Assembly (NCBI GenBank): GCA_934725855.1
Contig: CAKVCL010000011.1
Location: 1-64,000, forward strand
Length of the DNA stretch: 64,000 bases
Direction of reading: 5' to 3'
DNA from: an uncultured Cellulosilyticum sp.
GTDB taxonomy: Bacteria; Bacillota; Clostridia; Lachnospirales; Cellulosilyticaceae
In this document: one piece after another, positions 15,258 to 24,236 of the stretch
Layout: each line of letters opens with the position of its first letter
How positions within the stretch are numbered: position 1 is the stretch's first letter
Position numbers and translations under genes: made by a program
The notes under the pieces: generated by a model
Databases searched by the model: none
The model's input: only the letters and a program-made list of their open reading frames with translations
What the model was told of the DNA's origin: nothing

Positions 15258-16048
15258 TGAAAAACGAATATATTCCTTTTTTATCAGAAATCAAAGAAGT
15301 GATTAAGCATACAGAAATCGAATACACATTCCGTATGGCTTTTGAAGGGGATGTTAAACCCGGTCAATTCTTTGAGGTATCTCTTCCTAAATTTGGTGAA
15401 GCTCCCATTTCAGTAAGTGGTATTGGTGAAGGCACAGTGGACCTTACCATTCGTAAAGTTGGAAAGGTAACAGGTGAAATCTTCGAAAAATACCAAGGGG
15501 ATAAGCTTTTTATGCGAGGACCATATGGCAATGGTTTTGAGCTTGAAAACTACAAAGGACACGAAGTAGTGGTTGTAGCTGGGGGGACAGGTCTTTCACC
15601 TGTACGTGGCATTGTAGAGTACTTTGCTGAGCATAAAGAAGACGCAAAAGGCTTTACACTCATTACTGGCTTCAAGAGTCCAGAGGATGTGCTTTTTAAA
15701 GACGACCTTAAAAAATGGGAAGAAACAATGAATCTTATTGTAACCGTAGACCAAGCACCAGAAGGGTATACTGGACATACAGGACTTGTTACAAAATTCA
15801 TTCCAGACCTTGAAATTAAAGATTTAGAAGATGTCCAAGTAGTCGTTGTTGGACCACCAATCATGATGAAATTTACCGTACAAGAATTTTTAAAACGTGG
15901 CATTAAAGAGGAAAACATCTGGATTTCTCAGGAAAGAAAGATGTGCTGTGGCATTGGTAAATGTGGTCATTGCAAAATAGATGACACTTATATCTGCTTA
16001 GATGGACCAGTATTTAATTATACAAAAGGTAAATTATTAAGAGATTAA
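15257..16048 (+). CDS. asrB: Anaerobic sulfite reductase subunit B (FAD/NAD reductase)
   Basis: A 263-residue ferredoxin-NADP reductase-type subunit. The FAD barrel occupies the first 95 residues, with MRGPYGNGF near 85-93. GGTGLSPVRGIVEYF (about 104-118) starts the NAD(P)-binding half, and near the C-terminus MCCGIGKCGHCKIDDTYIC binds a [2Fe-2S] cluster as in PyrK and AsrB. It oxidises NADH and passes electrons to AsrA. The start overlaps the asrA stop (TAATG), giving tight coupling. It is the usual size for the family (about 270). asrC follows after 13 bases. Confidence 0.9.
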   Translation: MKNEYIPFLSEIKEVIKHTEIEYTFRMAFEGDVKPGQFFEVSLPKFGEAPISVSGIGEGTVDLTIRKVGKVTGEIFEKYQGDKLFMRGPYGNGFELENYKGHEVVVVAGGTGLSPVRGIVEYFAEHKEDAKGFTLITGFKSPEDVLFKDDLKKWEETMNLIVTVDQAPEGYTGHTGLVTKFIPDLEIKDLEDVQVVVVGPPIMMKFTVQEFLKRGIKEENIWISQERKMCCGIGKCGHCKIDDTYICLDGPVFNYTKGKLLRD

Positions 16049-16061
16049 TAGGAGTGCGGAA

Positions 16062-17027
16062 ATGGATATTAATACGAAAAAATTAAAAAAGAATGCCTTT
16101 AGAGTAAGTAAAGTAAGAGGAATCACCGCCTCACGTGTCAGAGTGCCAGGGGGGCTTATTACAGCAGACCTTCTAGGAAAGGTTCAAGAAATTGCCGAAA
16201 AGTACGGAAACGGTCAAGTGCACATTACTTCAAGACAAGGTTTTGAAATCTTAGGGATTAAATTAGAGGATGTGGATAAGGTTAATGAGATGCTTCAACC
16301 TATTATTGAAGCATTAGACATCAATCAAGAAATCCCAGGCAAAGGCTATACCGCTGCAGGAACACGTAACGTCACAGCGTGTATTGGAAATAAAGTTTGT
16401 CCTTTTGCAAATTATAATACAACCGAATTTGCTAAACGTATTGAAAAGGAAATCTTTCCTAACGACCTTCATTTTAAGGTAGCACTTACAGGGTGTTCAA
16501 ATGATTGTATTAAAGCTAGAATGCATGACTTTGGGATTATTGGGATGACTATGCCGCAATATGACCCTTCAAGATGTGTATCGTGTGGAGCGTGTGTAAA
16601 AGGCTGTAAATCACGTTCTGTAGGGTGCTTAAAAGGTGAAAACTTCCGTGTGAAGCGTAATGCAGAAAAATGTGTAGGGTGTGGGGTATGTGTGAATGCT
16701 TGCCCAACAGGTGCATGGACGAGAAGTGCTAAAAAATACTACAAGCTTGCCATCATGGGACGTACTGGTAAAGTTAATCCAAGACTTGCAGAAGATTTCC
16801 TAATCTGGGCAGATGAAGACAGTATTGTAAAAATCATTAACAATTGCTATGACTATGTTAAAGAGTATATTGCAAAAGATGCACCAGGTGGCAAAGAACA
16901 CATTGGTTATATTGTAGACCGTACAGGCTTTATGGAATTTAAAAAATGGATTATGAAAGACGTAGAGTTACCACCAGAAACAATCGTTAAGGAAAATATC
17001 TACTGGAGCGGGATTCATTTTAAATAA
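16062..17027 (+). CDS. asrC: Anaerobic sulfite reductase subunit C (siroheme/FeS)
   Basis: A 321-residue catalytic subunit. GQVHITSRQGFEILGI is the substrate-side strand. CIGNKVCPFANYNT (about 107-120) and TGCSNDCIKA (about 147-156) give the four cysteines that bind the [4Fe-4S]-siroheme centre. An inserted ferredoxin domain, CVSCGACVKGCKSRSVGC and CVGCGVCVNACPTG (about 173-225), carries two more clusters, as in AsrC. It performs the six-electron reduction of sulfite to sulfide; enzymes of this fold also reduce nitrite to ammonia. It ends the asrABC operon, and a perfect 21-bp terminator follows 10 bases later, so the second nar module is not simply co-transcribed. Confidence 0.9.
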   Translation: MDINTKKLKKNAFRVSKVRGITASRVRVPGGLITADLLGKVQEIAEKYGNGQVHITSRQGFEILGIKLEDVDKVNEMLQPIIEALDINQEIPGKGYTAAGTRNVTACIGNKVCPFANYNTTEFAKRIEKEIFPNDLHFKVALTGCSNDCIKARMHDFGIIGMTMPQYDPSRCVSCGACVKGCKSRSVGCLKGENFRVKRNAEKCVGCGVCVNACPTGAWTRSAKKYYKLAIMGRTGKVNPRLAEDFLIWADEDSIVKIINNCYDYVKEYIAKDAPGGKEHIGYIVDRTGFMEFKKWIMKDVELPPETIVKENIYWSGIHFK

Positions 17028-17037
17028 ATGAAATGAT

Positions 17038-17087
17038 AAAAAGTGTCTTTATAGATGGCAAACTACCCATCTATAAAGACACTTTTT
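17038..17087 (+). terminator. Terminator of the asrABC operon
   Basis: Arms 17038-17058 and 17067-17087 are perfectly complementary (21 bp) with an 8-base loop and a T-run. It separates asrABC from the second nar module, which must have its own promoter in the 130 bases that follow (TATTAT at 17163-17168 is a candidate -10, with a single TGTGA half-site at 17144). Confidence 0.9.
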
Positions 17088-17221
17088 TAGCTTATAGCCA
17101 TTTTGGGGGTCTTAGTCTATGGGAAAATCCTTTTTTATGGACATGTGAATAAAAATATAGTCTATTATCTCATACTAGTCATTAAGAAATGACAATGAGA
17201 CTTATAGAAGAGGTGCAAAAA

Positions 17222-19336
17222 ATGGAAGTGAAGCAAACGACTTGCAATTATTGCTCTATTGCTTGTAACTTAGATGTTTATGTAGAAGATAATACCATTC
17301 ATCATATCTGTCCCACAGAACACTATCCCGTTAATCAAGGCTTTTGTTGTGTTAAAGGACTGAGTTTAGATAAACAAAATACGATTTTCCAAAATCCAGT
17401 TTTGCCGCTTCTTAGAAATGAAAAAGGTGAAATGACCCATATCAGTTGGGATGAAGCCTTTAAACTTTTTGCTACTAAAATGAAAGGCATTCAAGAAAAG
17501 TATGGAAAAAAGAGTGTCGCCTTTATTAGTACAGGACAGCTTCTGACAGAAGAAATGGCACTTCTTGGGCATATTGCAAGAGATTATTTAGGAATTGATG
17601 GGGACGGTAATACAAGACTTTGCATGGCGACGTCCGTAGTAGCTCATAAGCAAAGCTTTGGATTTGATGCACCGCCTTATACACTTGAAGACCTTGAACT
17701 GACAGACACGATGATTTTTATTGGCGCCAATCCAGTGGTGGCACATCCTATTTTATGGGGCAGAGCAGTAAAAAACACAGAAGCCTATAAGGTGGTCATT
17801 GACCCTAGATTTAGTGAAACAGCTCACCATGCTGATTTATATATGAATATCAAACCTAAAGCAGATTTAATTTTATTGTATACCCTTGCCAATGTACTGA
17901 TTGAAAAAGGGTGGATTAATGAGGATTATATTGAAAAACACACCGAACATTTTGAGGAATTTAAAGAGCATGTGAAAAAATATACCCTGATAGATGTAGA
18001 AGATCAAACGGGTATCTCAGCAGGGCAGGTAAAAAAATTAGCTGAAATCATTCATCAAGGCAAAAGAGTTTCTTTTTGGTGGACGATGGGCGTTAATCAA
18101 TCCTATCAAGCAGTTCGCACAGCTCAAGCGATTATTAATCTTGCCCTTATGACAGGAAATATTGGTCGTCCTGGAACAGGTCCAAACTCGATTACAGGAC
18201 AATGTAACGCATTAGGCTCACGTTTATTTAGTAATACCACAGGTCTTTATGGAGGTGGGGAATATAATAATGAAGCCAGAAGAAAGGTGGTGGCTGGGGC
18301 ATTAGGCATGAAGCCTTCTGATTTGCCTGATCAGCCAAGCATTCCGTATGACCAAATCGTAGAAGGCATTAATAAGGGAGAAATTAAGGGCTTATGGATT
18401 GCTTGCACCAATCCAGCTAGTTCTTGGATTAATAATGAACGCTTTATAGAGGCAGCCAAAAAACTAGAATTTTTCGTGGTTCAAGATATTTACTCAGATA
18501 CGGAAACCACTAGACTTTGCCATATGCTCTTGCCTTCGACATCAGGACTTAAAAAGCAGGGCTGTATTATTAATACAGAAAGACGTATTTCTGCTGTAAC
18601 GCCTGTTCTTAAGAAGGGAAAAGATGAGAAAACCGATTATGATATCCTTTTAGGCATTGGCGAGGCACTTGGAATGGGAAAACTTTTAGATGGTTGGCGA
18701 ACACCACAGGAGGCTTTTGAAACCATTAAGAAATGTACTAAGGGTGCCCCTTCAGATATAACTGGCGTAACTTATGAAAGCATCACTAGGAGTAAGGGCA
18801 TCCAATGGCCACATCCAGAAGGAGAAGTGCTTAAAAGTGACCAAAGACGCTTGTTTGAAGATGGCAAGTTTTTTACACCAAGTGGCAAAGCGCAATTTAT
18901 TTTTGAAGACGTGGTAGAAAGCCCTGTGCATACTTCTTCAGAATATCCTTATTTGCTCAATACTGGACGTGCCACAGTGGGACAATGGCATACGCTTACT
19001 AGGACAAGGGAAATTCCAGCTGTTTATGCGATTACCCCACATGAAGCTTATATTAATCTTCATCCTAAACTTGCAGCAAGGTTTAATATTCACGATATGG
19101 ACTTATTAGAGGTTGCCTCCCAGACAGGGGTGAAGCGAATTTTCAGAGCAAGGCTTAGTACGAGAGTAAATGTCAATCATCTTTTTGCCCCTTTACACTA
19201 TGCCGAAACCAATGCCTTACTACCTTATAGCTTTGACCCTTATTCTAAACAACCTTCTTATAAAATGGTTGCAGTCAATATTCGAAAAGTAGCAGATGAT
19301 GATAGAAAGACGATAGCGGAGGCCTATTATGATTAG
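17222..19336 (+). CDS. narA: Molybdopterin oxidoreductase, clostridial/assimilatory nitrate reductase type (copy 2)
   Basis: A 704-residue paralogue of the enzyme encoded at 9955-12027. CNYCSIACNLDVYVEDN ... GFCCVKG binds [4Fe-4S]; DGNTRLCMATSVVAHKQSFG carries the expected Mo-ligating Cys and is identical to copy 1 over this motif, while flanking regions differ clearly. I start it at ATG 17222 because GAGGTG stands 8 bases upstream; an earlier in-frame ATG (17189) has no ribosome site. It overlaps the ferredoxin gene by 8 bases. The module order (molybdoenzyme, ferredoxin, flavoprotein) equals copy 1 but on the opposite strand. Two copies may differ in substrate affinity, substrate or regulation. 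There is no export signal. Confidence 0.8.
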   Translation: MEVKQTTCNYCSIACNLDVYVEDNTIHHICPTEHYPVNQGFCCVKGLSLDKQNTIFQNPVLPLLRNEKGEMTHISWDEAFKLFATKMKGIQEKYGKKSVAFISTGQLLTEEMALLGHIARDYLGIDGDGNTRLCMATSVVAHKQSFGFDAPPYTLEDLELTDTMIFIGANPVVAHPILWGRAVKNTEAYKVVIDPRFSETAHHADLYMNIKPKADLILLYTLANVLIEKGWINEDYIEKHTEHFEEFKEHVKKYTLIDVEDQTGISAGQVKKLAEIIHQGKRVSFWWTMGVNQSYQAVRTAQAIINLALMTGNIGRPGTGPNSITGQCNALGSRLFSNTTGLYGGGEYNNEARRKVVAGALGMKPSDLPDQPSIPYDQIVEGINKGEIKGLWIACTNPASSWINNERFIEAAKKLEFFVVQDIYSDTETTRLCHMLLPSTSGLKKQGCIINTERRISAVTPVLKKGKDEKTDYDILLGIGEALGMGKLLDGWRTPQEAFETIKKCTKGAPSDITGVTYESITRSKGIQWPHPEGEVLKSDQRRLFEDGKFFTPSGKAQFIFEDVVESPVHTSSEYPYLLNTGRATVGQWHTLTRTREIPAVYAITPHEAYINLHPKLAARFNIHDMDLLEVASQTGVKRIFRARLSTRVNVNHLFAPLHYAETNALLPYSFDPYSKQPSYKMVAVNIRKVADDDRKTIAEAYYD

Positions 19337-19745
19337 AATTGCAATTGACAGAGGTAAATGTATTGGCTGTTTAACATGTACCACAGCTTGCGTGGTTGCA
19401 CATGAAGGAAAAGATACAAGAAATCATATTTCGATTAATGATAAAGGAAGGTTCACACCTATCTTTTGTAGAATGTGTAGTAAACCAGAATGTGTTTATA
19501 CTTGCATGAGTGGTGCCATGAGAAAAGATGATGAAACAGGGTTAGTTTTATACGACGAATCACGTTGTGCCCATTGTTTTATGTGCATTAGGGCTTGCCC
19601 CTATAGTGTTCTTAAAATGGATAAATATACGGACTCTATTGTGATGAAGTGTGACTATTGTCGTAGCACAAAATATGATGGCCCACAGTGCACGGCTAAC
19701 TGTCCAACAGGAGCCATTACTTTACAGGAGGTAAGCGAGCAATGA
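19329..19745 (+). CDS. narB: Four-cluster ferredoxin subunit of nitrate reductase module 2 (NarB-like)
   Basis: A 138-residue polyferredoxin with four cysteine groups: CIGCLTCTTAC, CRMCSKPECVYTC, CAHCFMCIRACP and CDYCRSTKYDGPQCTANCP. It is expected to bind four [4Fe-4S] clusters and relay electrons between the adjacent flavoprotein and molybdoenzyme. The ATG overlaps the end of narA2 by 8 bases and its stop overlaps narC2 by 4 (ATGA), the tightest coupling in the cluster and unlike the spaced copy 1. It differs from copy 1 mainly in the loops between clusters. Confidence 0.85.
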   Translation: MIRIAIDRGKCIGCLTCTTACVVAHEGKDTRNHISINDKGRFTPIFCRMCSKPECVYTCMSGAMRKDDETGLVLYDESRCAHCFMCIRACPYSVLKMDKYTDSIVMKCDYCRSTKYDGPQCTANCPTGAITLQEVSEQ

Positions 19746-20968
19746 GATATGTAGTCATAGGTGTCTCAGCAGCAGGAATTAGTGGAGCCAAAACAATCAA
19801 AGAAATTGATAAAAGTGCAGAGGTCATTATCATCTCTAAGGATGAATACATTATTTCCAGATGTATGCTGCATCAATATATTAGTGGTGAAAGAACAATA
19901 GAAGCTTTAAACTTTGCTAATCCAGGAAATTTTGTAGAAGCATATGGTATTAATTGGATGAAGGGAATAGAAGTAACGGCTATTCATCCAAAAGAAAAGA
20001 TGCTTAGCTTATCAAATGGAGAGAGTCTTTCTTATGATAAAGTGCTTATTGCGACAGGAGCCAGTTCATTTATTCCACCTGTAGAAAATTTAAGAAAGGC
20101 GCATCATGTTATTGGGCTAAGAAATTTAGAGGATGCAATTTATATTAAAGGTATGCTACCTAAAATCAAAAATGTAGTGGTTCTTGGAGCAGGGCTAGTA
20201 GGCATTGATGCAGTTAGTGGACTTTGGCACTCGGGCGTGCATGTGACTTTAGTAGAAATGGGTACAAGGATTTTGCCAATTCAATTAGATGAGTATACGG
20301 CAGGCGTTTATGAGCAGCGTTTTAGAGAAAATGGCGTAGATATTAGATTAGGGGTAAGTGCTAAGAAGGTTGAAATAGATGAAAACAACAATCCTACAGG
20401 AGTCCTTTTAAGTACAGGTGAGATGATACCATGCGACTTAATTATTGTGGCGACTGGTGTTAGAGCGAATGTGGCGTTCTTAGAAGAAAGTGGCATTGAA
20501 ACAGACCGTTTTGGACTGATTGTCAATGCACAATGTGCAACGAATACAAAAGATGTTTATGGCGCAGGGGATGTGACAGGGCGCAATCCAATCTGGCCTA
20601 ATGCGATTAAACAAGGAATGGTAGCAGGAAATTGCATGGCAGAGAATGAAATAAGTCTATCAGATTTCTTTAGCAGTAAGAATACGATGAATTTCTTAGG
20701 AATTGCCACATTATCTATTGGCGTACCTATTAAGCCAGATGACACTTATACAGAAACGATTCAAAAACAAGGAAAAGATTATAAGAAATTCATTCATAAA
20801 GATGGTAAAGTATATGGCATCTTAATTCAAGGTGATTTATCCTATGTGGGGGGATTGACGCAACTCCTTCAATATAAAATGGATATAGGTGATATTCAAA
20901 AATCTATTTTTAAGGTGGATTATGCAGATTTCTTTAATGTGAAGTCTAATCAAGAATTTACGTATTAA
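19742..20968 (+). CDS. narC: FAD/NAD(P)-dependent oxidoreductase of nitrate reductase module 2 (NarC-like)
   Basis: A 408-residue flavoprotein paralogous to that at 8296-9534. GVSAAGISGAKTI (residues 7-19) is the FAD site, with Val in place of the usual Gly/Ala after the first Gly. VVLGAGLVGIDAVSGL is the NAD(P) site and VYGAGDVTGRNPIWP the second FAD contact. It begins in a 4-base overlap with narB2, so it belongs to the same transcription unit. It should couple NAD(P)H oxidation to the polyferredoxin. No strong terminator follows; a long imperfect inverted repeat begins 14 bases downstream. Confidence 0.8.
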   Translation: MRYVVIGVSAAGISGAKTIKEIDKSAEVIIISKDEYIISRCMLHQYISGERTIEALNFANPGNFVEAYGINWMKGIEVTAIHPKEKMLSLSNGESLSYDKVLIATGASSFIPPVENLRKAHHVIGLRNLEDAIYIKGMLPKIKNVVVLGAGLVGIDAVSGLWHSGVHVTLVEMGTRILPIQLDEYTAGVYEQRFRENGVDIRLGVSAKKVEIDENNNPTGVLLSTGEMIPCDLIIVATGVRANVAFLEESGIETDRFGLIVNAQCATNTKDVYGAGDVTGRNPIWPNAIKQGMVAGNCMAENEISLSDFFSSKNTMNFLGIATLSIGVPIKPDDTYTETIQKQGKDYKKFIHKDGKVYGILIQGDLSYVGGLTQLLQYKMDIGDIQKSIFKVDYADFFNVKSNQEFTY

Positions 20969-20982
20969 TGTAAAGTCAATCA

Positions 20983-21073
20983 AAGCCCCTTTACTTTTCT
21001 TGTAAAGGAAATTTTTAAGGTAAGAAATTTGTAAATGAACCAAGCAGTTTCTTATAAGAAAAGTAAAGGGCTT
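20983..21073. repeat. Long imperfect inverted repeat downstream of nar module 2
   Basis: Arms of about 22 bases (20983-21005 and 21052-21073) match with one bulged C and one G/A difference, around a 46-base centre. There is no T-run on either side, so it is not a standard terminator. The rest of the gap up to glmU (to 21352) is AT-rich with no gene; I see no clear consensus promoter there. Confidence 0.5.
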
Positions 21074-21352
21074 ATAATTTGACAATATGTCTATATATTA
21101 AAAGAAAATTTTGTATTTTATATATAGAGTGTATACATGATATACAATTTATGTATTTTTGAAAGTAGATTGTTTCTTGAAATGTAATCGAATCAATAAA
21201 AATAAGCTAATAATTAACAAAGGGCATGCATATAAATAAAAGAGAAAGATACATAAAAATGTAAAATCATGAAAGAAATAAATGGTTGCACAAAGCGTCA
21301 TAAAGTGAGAAAATGTTGTTGAGTCACAAACATTGTGAAAGGAAGAGAAGAA

Positions 21353-22717
21353 ATGAAAACAAAAGCGTTAGTTTTGGCAGCTGGCCAAGGGACACGTATG
21401 AAGTCTAATGAATCTAAAGTACTTCATAAAGTATTAGGAAAAAGTCTTGTGGAGTATCCAATATTAGCTGCCCAAGGTGTAGGTGTTGAAGAAATCTGTC
21501 TAATTGTAGGCCATAAAGCAGAAGATGTAAAAGCGGCATTAGGTGATCGTGTAAGCTATGCCCTTCAAAAAGAGCAATTAGGAACAGGCCATGCTGTGAT
21601 GCAAGCATTGGATTTTATTGAAGAAGCTGATGAGGTGATTATTCTATATGGAGATACACCACTTATTAGAAAAGAAACCTTACAAGTGATGCTAGATTTT
21701 CACCGTGAAAAGCAAAACACTGTAACAGTACTTTCTGCATTAATGGATGACCCTACAGGTTATGGCAGAATCGTACGTGATGCAAATGGAAATCTTCTTA
21801 AGATTGTTGAACAAAAAGATGCAAGTGAAGAAGAAAAGAAGATTAATGAAATTAATGGTGGAATGTACATTTTTGATGGCAAACTATTAAAATATGCGCT
21901 TTCAAAGCTTAATAATAATAATGTTCAAGGTGAATATTATTTAACAGATACCATTCAAATCTTATTAAATGAAGGTAAGAAAGTGGATGCCATCGCTATT
22001 AGCCAAAGTGAGGATATTGCAGGAGTCAATTCACGTATGCAATTAGCCGAAGTGACTAAGGTGATGAAAAATCGAATCAATGATAAACATATGGCAAATG
22101 GGGTTACATTGATTGATCCAGATCATACGTATATTGAAGCAAGTGTTATTATAGGAAAAGATACCATTATTGAACCAGGCTGTATGCTTGAGGGAAACAC
22201 GGTGATTGGAGAAGGATGTCGTATTGGCTACAATTCAAAACTTAAAAATATGACCATCAAAGATCATGTTGACATTGAAATTAGTGTACTTACAGATAGC
22301 TTTGTGGATGAAGGAACACATGTAGGTCCATTTGCATATGTTAGACCAAATTCACATGTTGGTAAGAACATTAAGGTAGGAGACTTCGTAGAAATTAAGA
22401 ATTCTACAATCGGTGATGGCACAAAGATTTCTCACTTAACTTACATTGGAGATGCAGATGTTGGGGAAAATGTAAACTTCGGTTGTGGCACAGTAGTGGT
22501 TAATTATGATGGTCAAAAGAAACATCGTACAACTATTGGCAATCATGCCTTTATTGGATGTAACACAAATCTTGTATCACCTGTTACAGTGGAAGATAAT
22601 GCTTATACAGCAGCAGGTTCAACGATTACTAAAACAGTTCCTAAGGATAGTTTGGCAATTGCTAGAGCAAAACAGGAAAATAAAGAGAACTGGGTACTAA
22701 AAAAACGACAAAAATAG
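21353..22717 (+). CDS. glmU: Bifunctional UDP-GlcNAc pyrophosphorylase / glucosamine-1-phosphate acetyltransferase
   Basis: A 454-residue protein making UDP-N-acetylglucosamine for peptidoglycan. The N-terminal nucleotidyltransferase opens with LAAGQGTRMKS and includes LGTGHAVMQAL and YGDTPL. The C-terminal left-handed beta-helix (from about residue 250) shows hexapeptide repeats such as IGKDTIIEPGCMLEGNTVIGEGC, and the acetyltransferase site FVEIKNSTIGDGTKISHLTYIGDADVG. I start at ATG 21353 (AAGGAAG 7 bases upstream) rather than at 21335. It opens a block with prs, pth and mfd, the same order as in Bacillus and many Clostridia. Confidence 0.95.
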   Translation: MKTKALVLAAGQGTRMKSNESKVLHKVLGKSLVEYPILAAQGVGVEEICLIVGHKAEDVKAALGDRVSYALQKEQLGTGHAVMQALDFIEEADEVIILYGDTPLIRKETLQVMLDFHREKQNTVTVLSALMDDPTGYGRIVRDANGNLLKIVEQKDASEEEKKINEINGGMYIFDGKLLKYALSKLNNNNVQGEYYLTDTIQILLNEGKKVDAIAISQSEDIAGVNSRMQLAEVTKVMKNRINDKHMANGVTLIDPDHTYIEASVIIGKDTIIEPGCMLEGNTVIGEGCRIGYNSKLKNMTIKDHVDIEISVLTDSFVDEGTHVGPFAYVRPNSHVGKNIKVGDFVEIKNSTIGDGTKISHLTYIGDADVGENVNFGCGTVVVNYDGQKKHRTTIGNHAFIGCNTNLVSPVTVEDNAYTAAGSTITKTVPKDSLAIARAKQENKENWVLKKRQK

Positions 22718-22736
22718 ATAATATGCTTTTCTACCT

Positions 22737-22764
22737 TTGCATTTTGTATACAATATGATATAAT
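22737..22764 (+). promoter_or_regulatory. Promoter of prs
   Basis: TTGCAT (22737-22742), 16-base spacer, TATAAT (22759-22764). It gives prs a promoter of its own 20 bases after the glmU stop. Confidence 0.6.
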
Positions 22765-22809
22765 GTGTTGCGGAAAACACGGTCGAATATTAAGGAGGAC
22801 TTAAATCAG

Positions 22810-23766
22810 ATGATTAGAAATTATACTGATATTAAAGTGTTTACGGGTAATGCTCACCCAGAACTTGCTAAAGAAATTGCACAAAGCTTAGATATCACAT
22901 TAGGAAAATCGGAAGTTACAACATTTAGTGATGGAGAAATTAGTGTAAAGATTGATGAGAAAGTTCGTGGTACGGATGTATATATTATCCAACCTACTTC
23001 TACACCAGCTAATGAACACTTAATGGAATTGTTAATTATGATTGATGCAATGAAACGTGCATCAGCAGGTCGTATCACAGCAGTTATTCCATATTATGGA
23101 TATGCTCGCCAAGACAGAAAAACAAGAGCAAGAGATCCAATTAGTTCAAAACTAGTAGCAGATATTATTCAAACTGCAGGGGCTGATAGAGTTCTTACAA
23201 TGGATTTACACTGTGCACAAATTCAAGGTTTCTTTAACATTCCATTAGATCATCTTGTAGGTCTTCCATTACTGACAAAATACTATGCAGATAAATTTGG
23301 TGATCATACGGAAGATGTCGTAGCCGTATCACCAGACCTTGGTAGTGTAGGTAGAGTAAGATCATTTGCAACAAAACTAGATATACCTCTTGCTATTATA
23401 GATAAGAGAAGACCAAAAGCTAACGTATGTGAAATTATGAACATTATCGGTGATGTAAGTGGTAAACGCGTTATCTTAATCGATGATATGATTGACACAG
23501 CAGGTACAATTTGTAACGCTGCAAATGCACTTAAAGAAAGAGGAGCAACTGCTGTTTATGCATGTTGTACGCATGGTGTACTTTCAGGTCCAGCGATCGA
23601 AAGAATCGAAGCATCAGCTATTGAAGAACTTGTTGTATTAAACACAATCAACATTCCAGAAGAAAAGAAAATTAGCAAGATTAAAGAGATTTCTGTTGCA
23701 CCTATTTTTGCAGATGCAATCAGACGTATTCATGAAGACTTATCAGTATCTAAATTATTTGATTAA
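22810..23766 (+). CDS. prs: Ribose-phosphate pyrophosphokinase (PRPP synthetase)
   Basis: A 318-residue enzyme transferring pyrophosphate from ATP to ribose-5-phosphate to make PRPP for nucleotide, His and Trp synthesis. Visible motifs: [11 protein letters not shown], the catalytic loop region [17 protein letters not shown] (about residue 95), [13 protein letters not shown] (about 129) and the PRPP-binding loop [13 protein letters not shown] (about 220). Length matches the class I bacterial enzyme. I choose ATG 22810 behind AAGGAGG (11-base spacing); an upstream in-frame start would read through the promoter region. A terminator follows at 23784-23825. Confidence 0.95.
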   Translation: MIRNYTDIKVFTGNAHPELAKEIAQSLDITLGKSEVTTFSDGEISVKIDEKVRGTDVYIIQPTSTPANEHLMELLIMIDAMKRASAGRITAVIPYYGYARQDRKTRARDPISSKLVADIIQTAGADRVLTMDLHCAQIQGFFNIPLDHLVGLPLLTKYYADKFGDHTEDVVAVSPDLGSVGRVRSFATKLDIPLAIIDKRRPKANVCEIMNIIGDVSGKRVILIDDMIDTAGTICNAANALKERGATAVYACCTHGVLSGPAIERIEASAIEELVVLNTINIPEEKKISKIKEISVAPIFADAIRRIHEDLSVSKLFD

Positions 23767-23783
23767 GACTAATCTTTTAAATG

Positions 23784-23825
23784 AAAATAGGTTAAGCACC
23801 TTAAAAGATTGCTTAGCCTATTTTT
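23784..23825 (+). terminator. Terminator of prs
   Basis: AAAATAGGTTAAGCA pairs with TGCTTAGCCTATTTT (one G-T), followed by TTTTT. Confidence 0.85.
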
Positions 23826-23889
23826 ATTTATGTCTATTATAAGAAGTTAAATAATTTGAGAATATTTTTTAAAAATTGAGGATAATACA

Positions 23890-24106
23890 TTTACTTTGGT
23901 AAAAACATATGTTAAAATGACGTACAGTGTAATAAAAAAAGCACAAAAAAGAAAAATAAAAATCTATTATAAAAGGTAAAAAAGTAAAGAGAGAGAAAAG
24001 CATGTCATTTAAAAGGTGAGCATGCAAGATTATGGGATTGATATTGAAGATATTTAAGCTAAAAAGCTACGTTATATATAAAATAGGTATAACGTGGCTT
24101 TTTAGC
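23890..24106 (+). other. Possible short transcription unit with a mini-ORF and terminator
   Basis: TTTACT-17-TAAAAT (23890-23918) could start a transcript of about 180 nt. It would end at a 19-bp hairpin (24058-24076 with 24088-24106, one G-T) followed by little T. Just before the hairpin is an 11-codon frame MQDYGIDIEDI (24021-24056) with AAGGTGAG close upstream. It is either a small RNA, a leader-peptide arrangement ahead of pth, or chance. The rest of the 23767-24236 gap is AT-rich and empty. Confidence 0.35.
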
Positions 24107-24236
24107 ATGAGTGGATTTTTGAATCAGCATGATTTATGGGCTTCAATTGGAAGGTTATATCGAGATGTGATACAATAAAAAGGATGATTAAATAATTAGA
24201 AATAGGATAATCTAATAAAAAAGCGGAGGAAGACAG

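Noticed and set aside
17144..17168. Third Crp-type site before narA2
   Set aside because: Only one TGTGA half-site, and it is centred about -23.5 from the candidate -10, which would not activate.
9955..19336. NarA copies as formate dehydrogenases
   Set aside because: The metal-ligand motif RLCMATSV is of the nitrate-reductase type and the Sec/Cys-His pattern of formate dehydrogenase is absent.
8296..20968. The two nar modules as an assembly or misjoin duplicate
   Set aside because: Protein sequences, gene overlaps and spacing differ throughout, so they are true paralogues.
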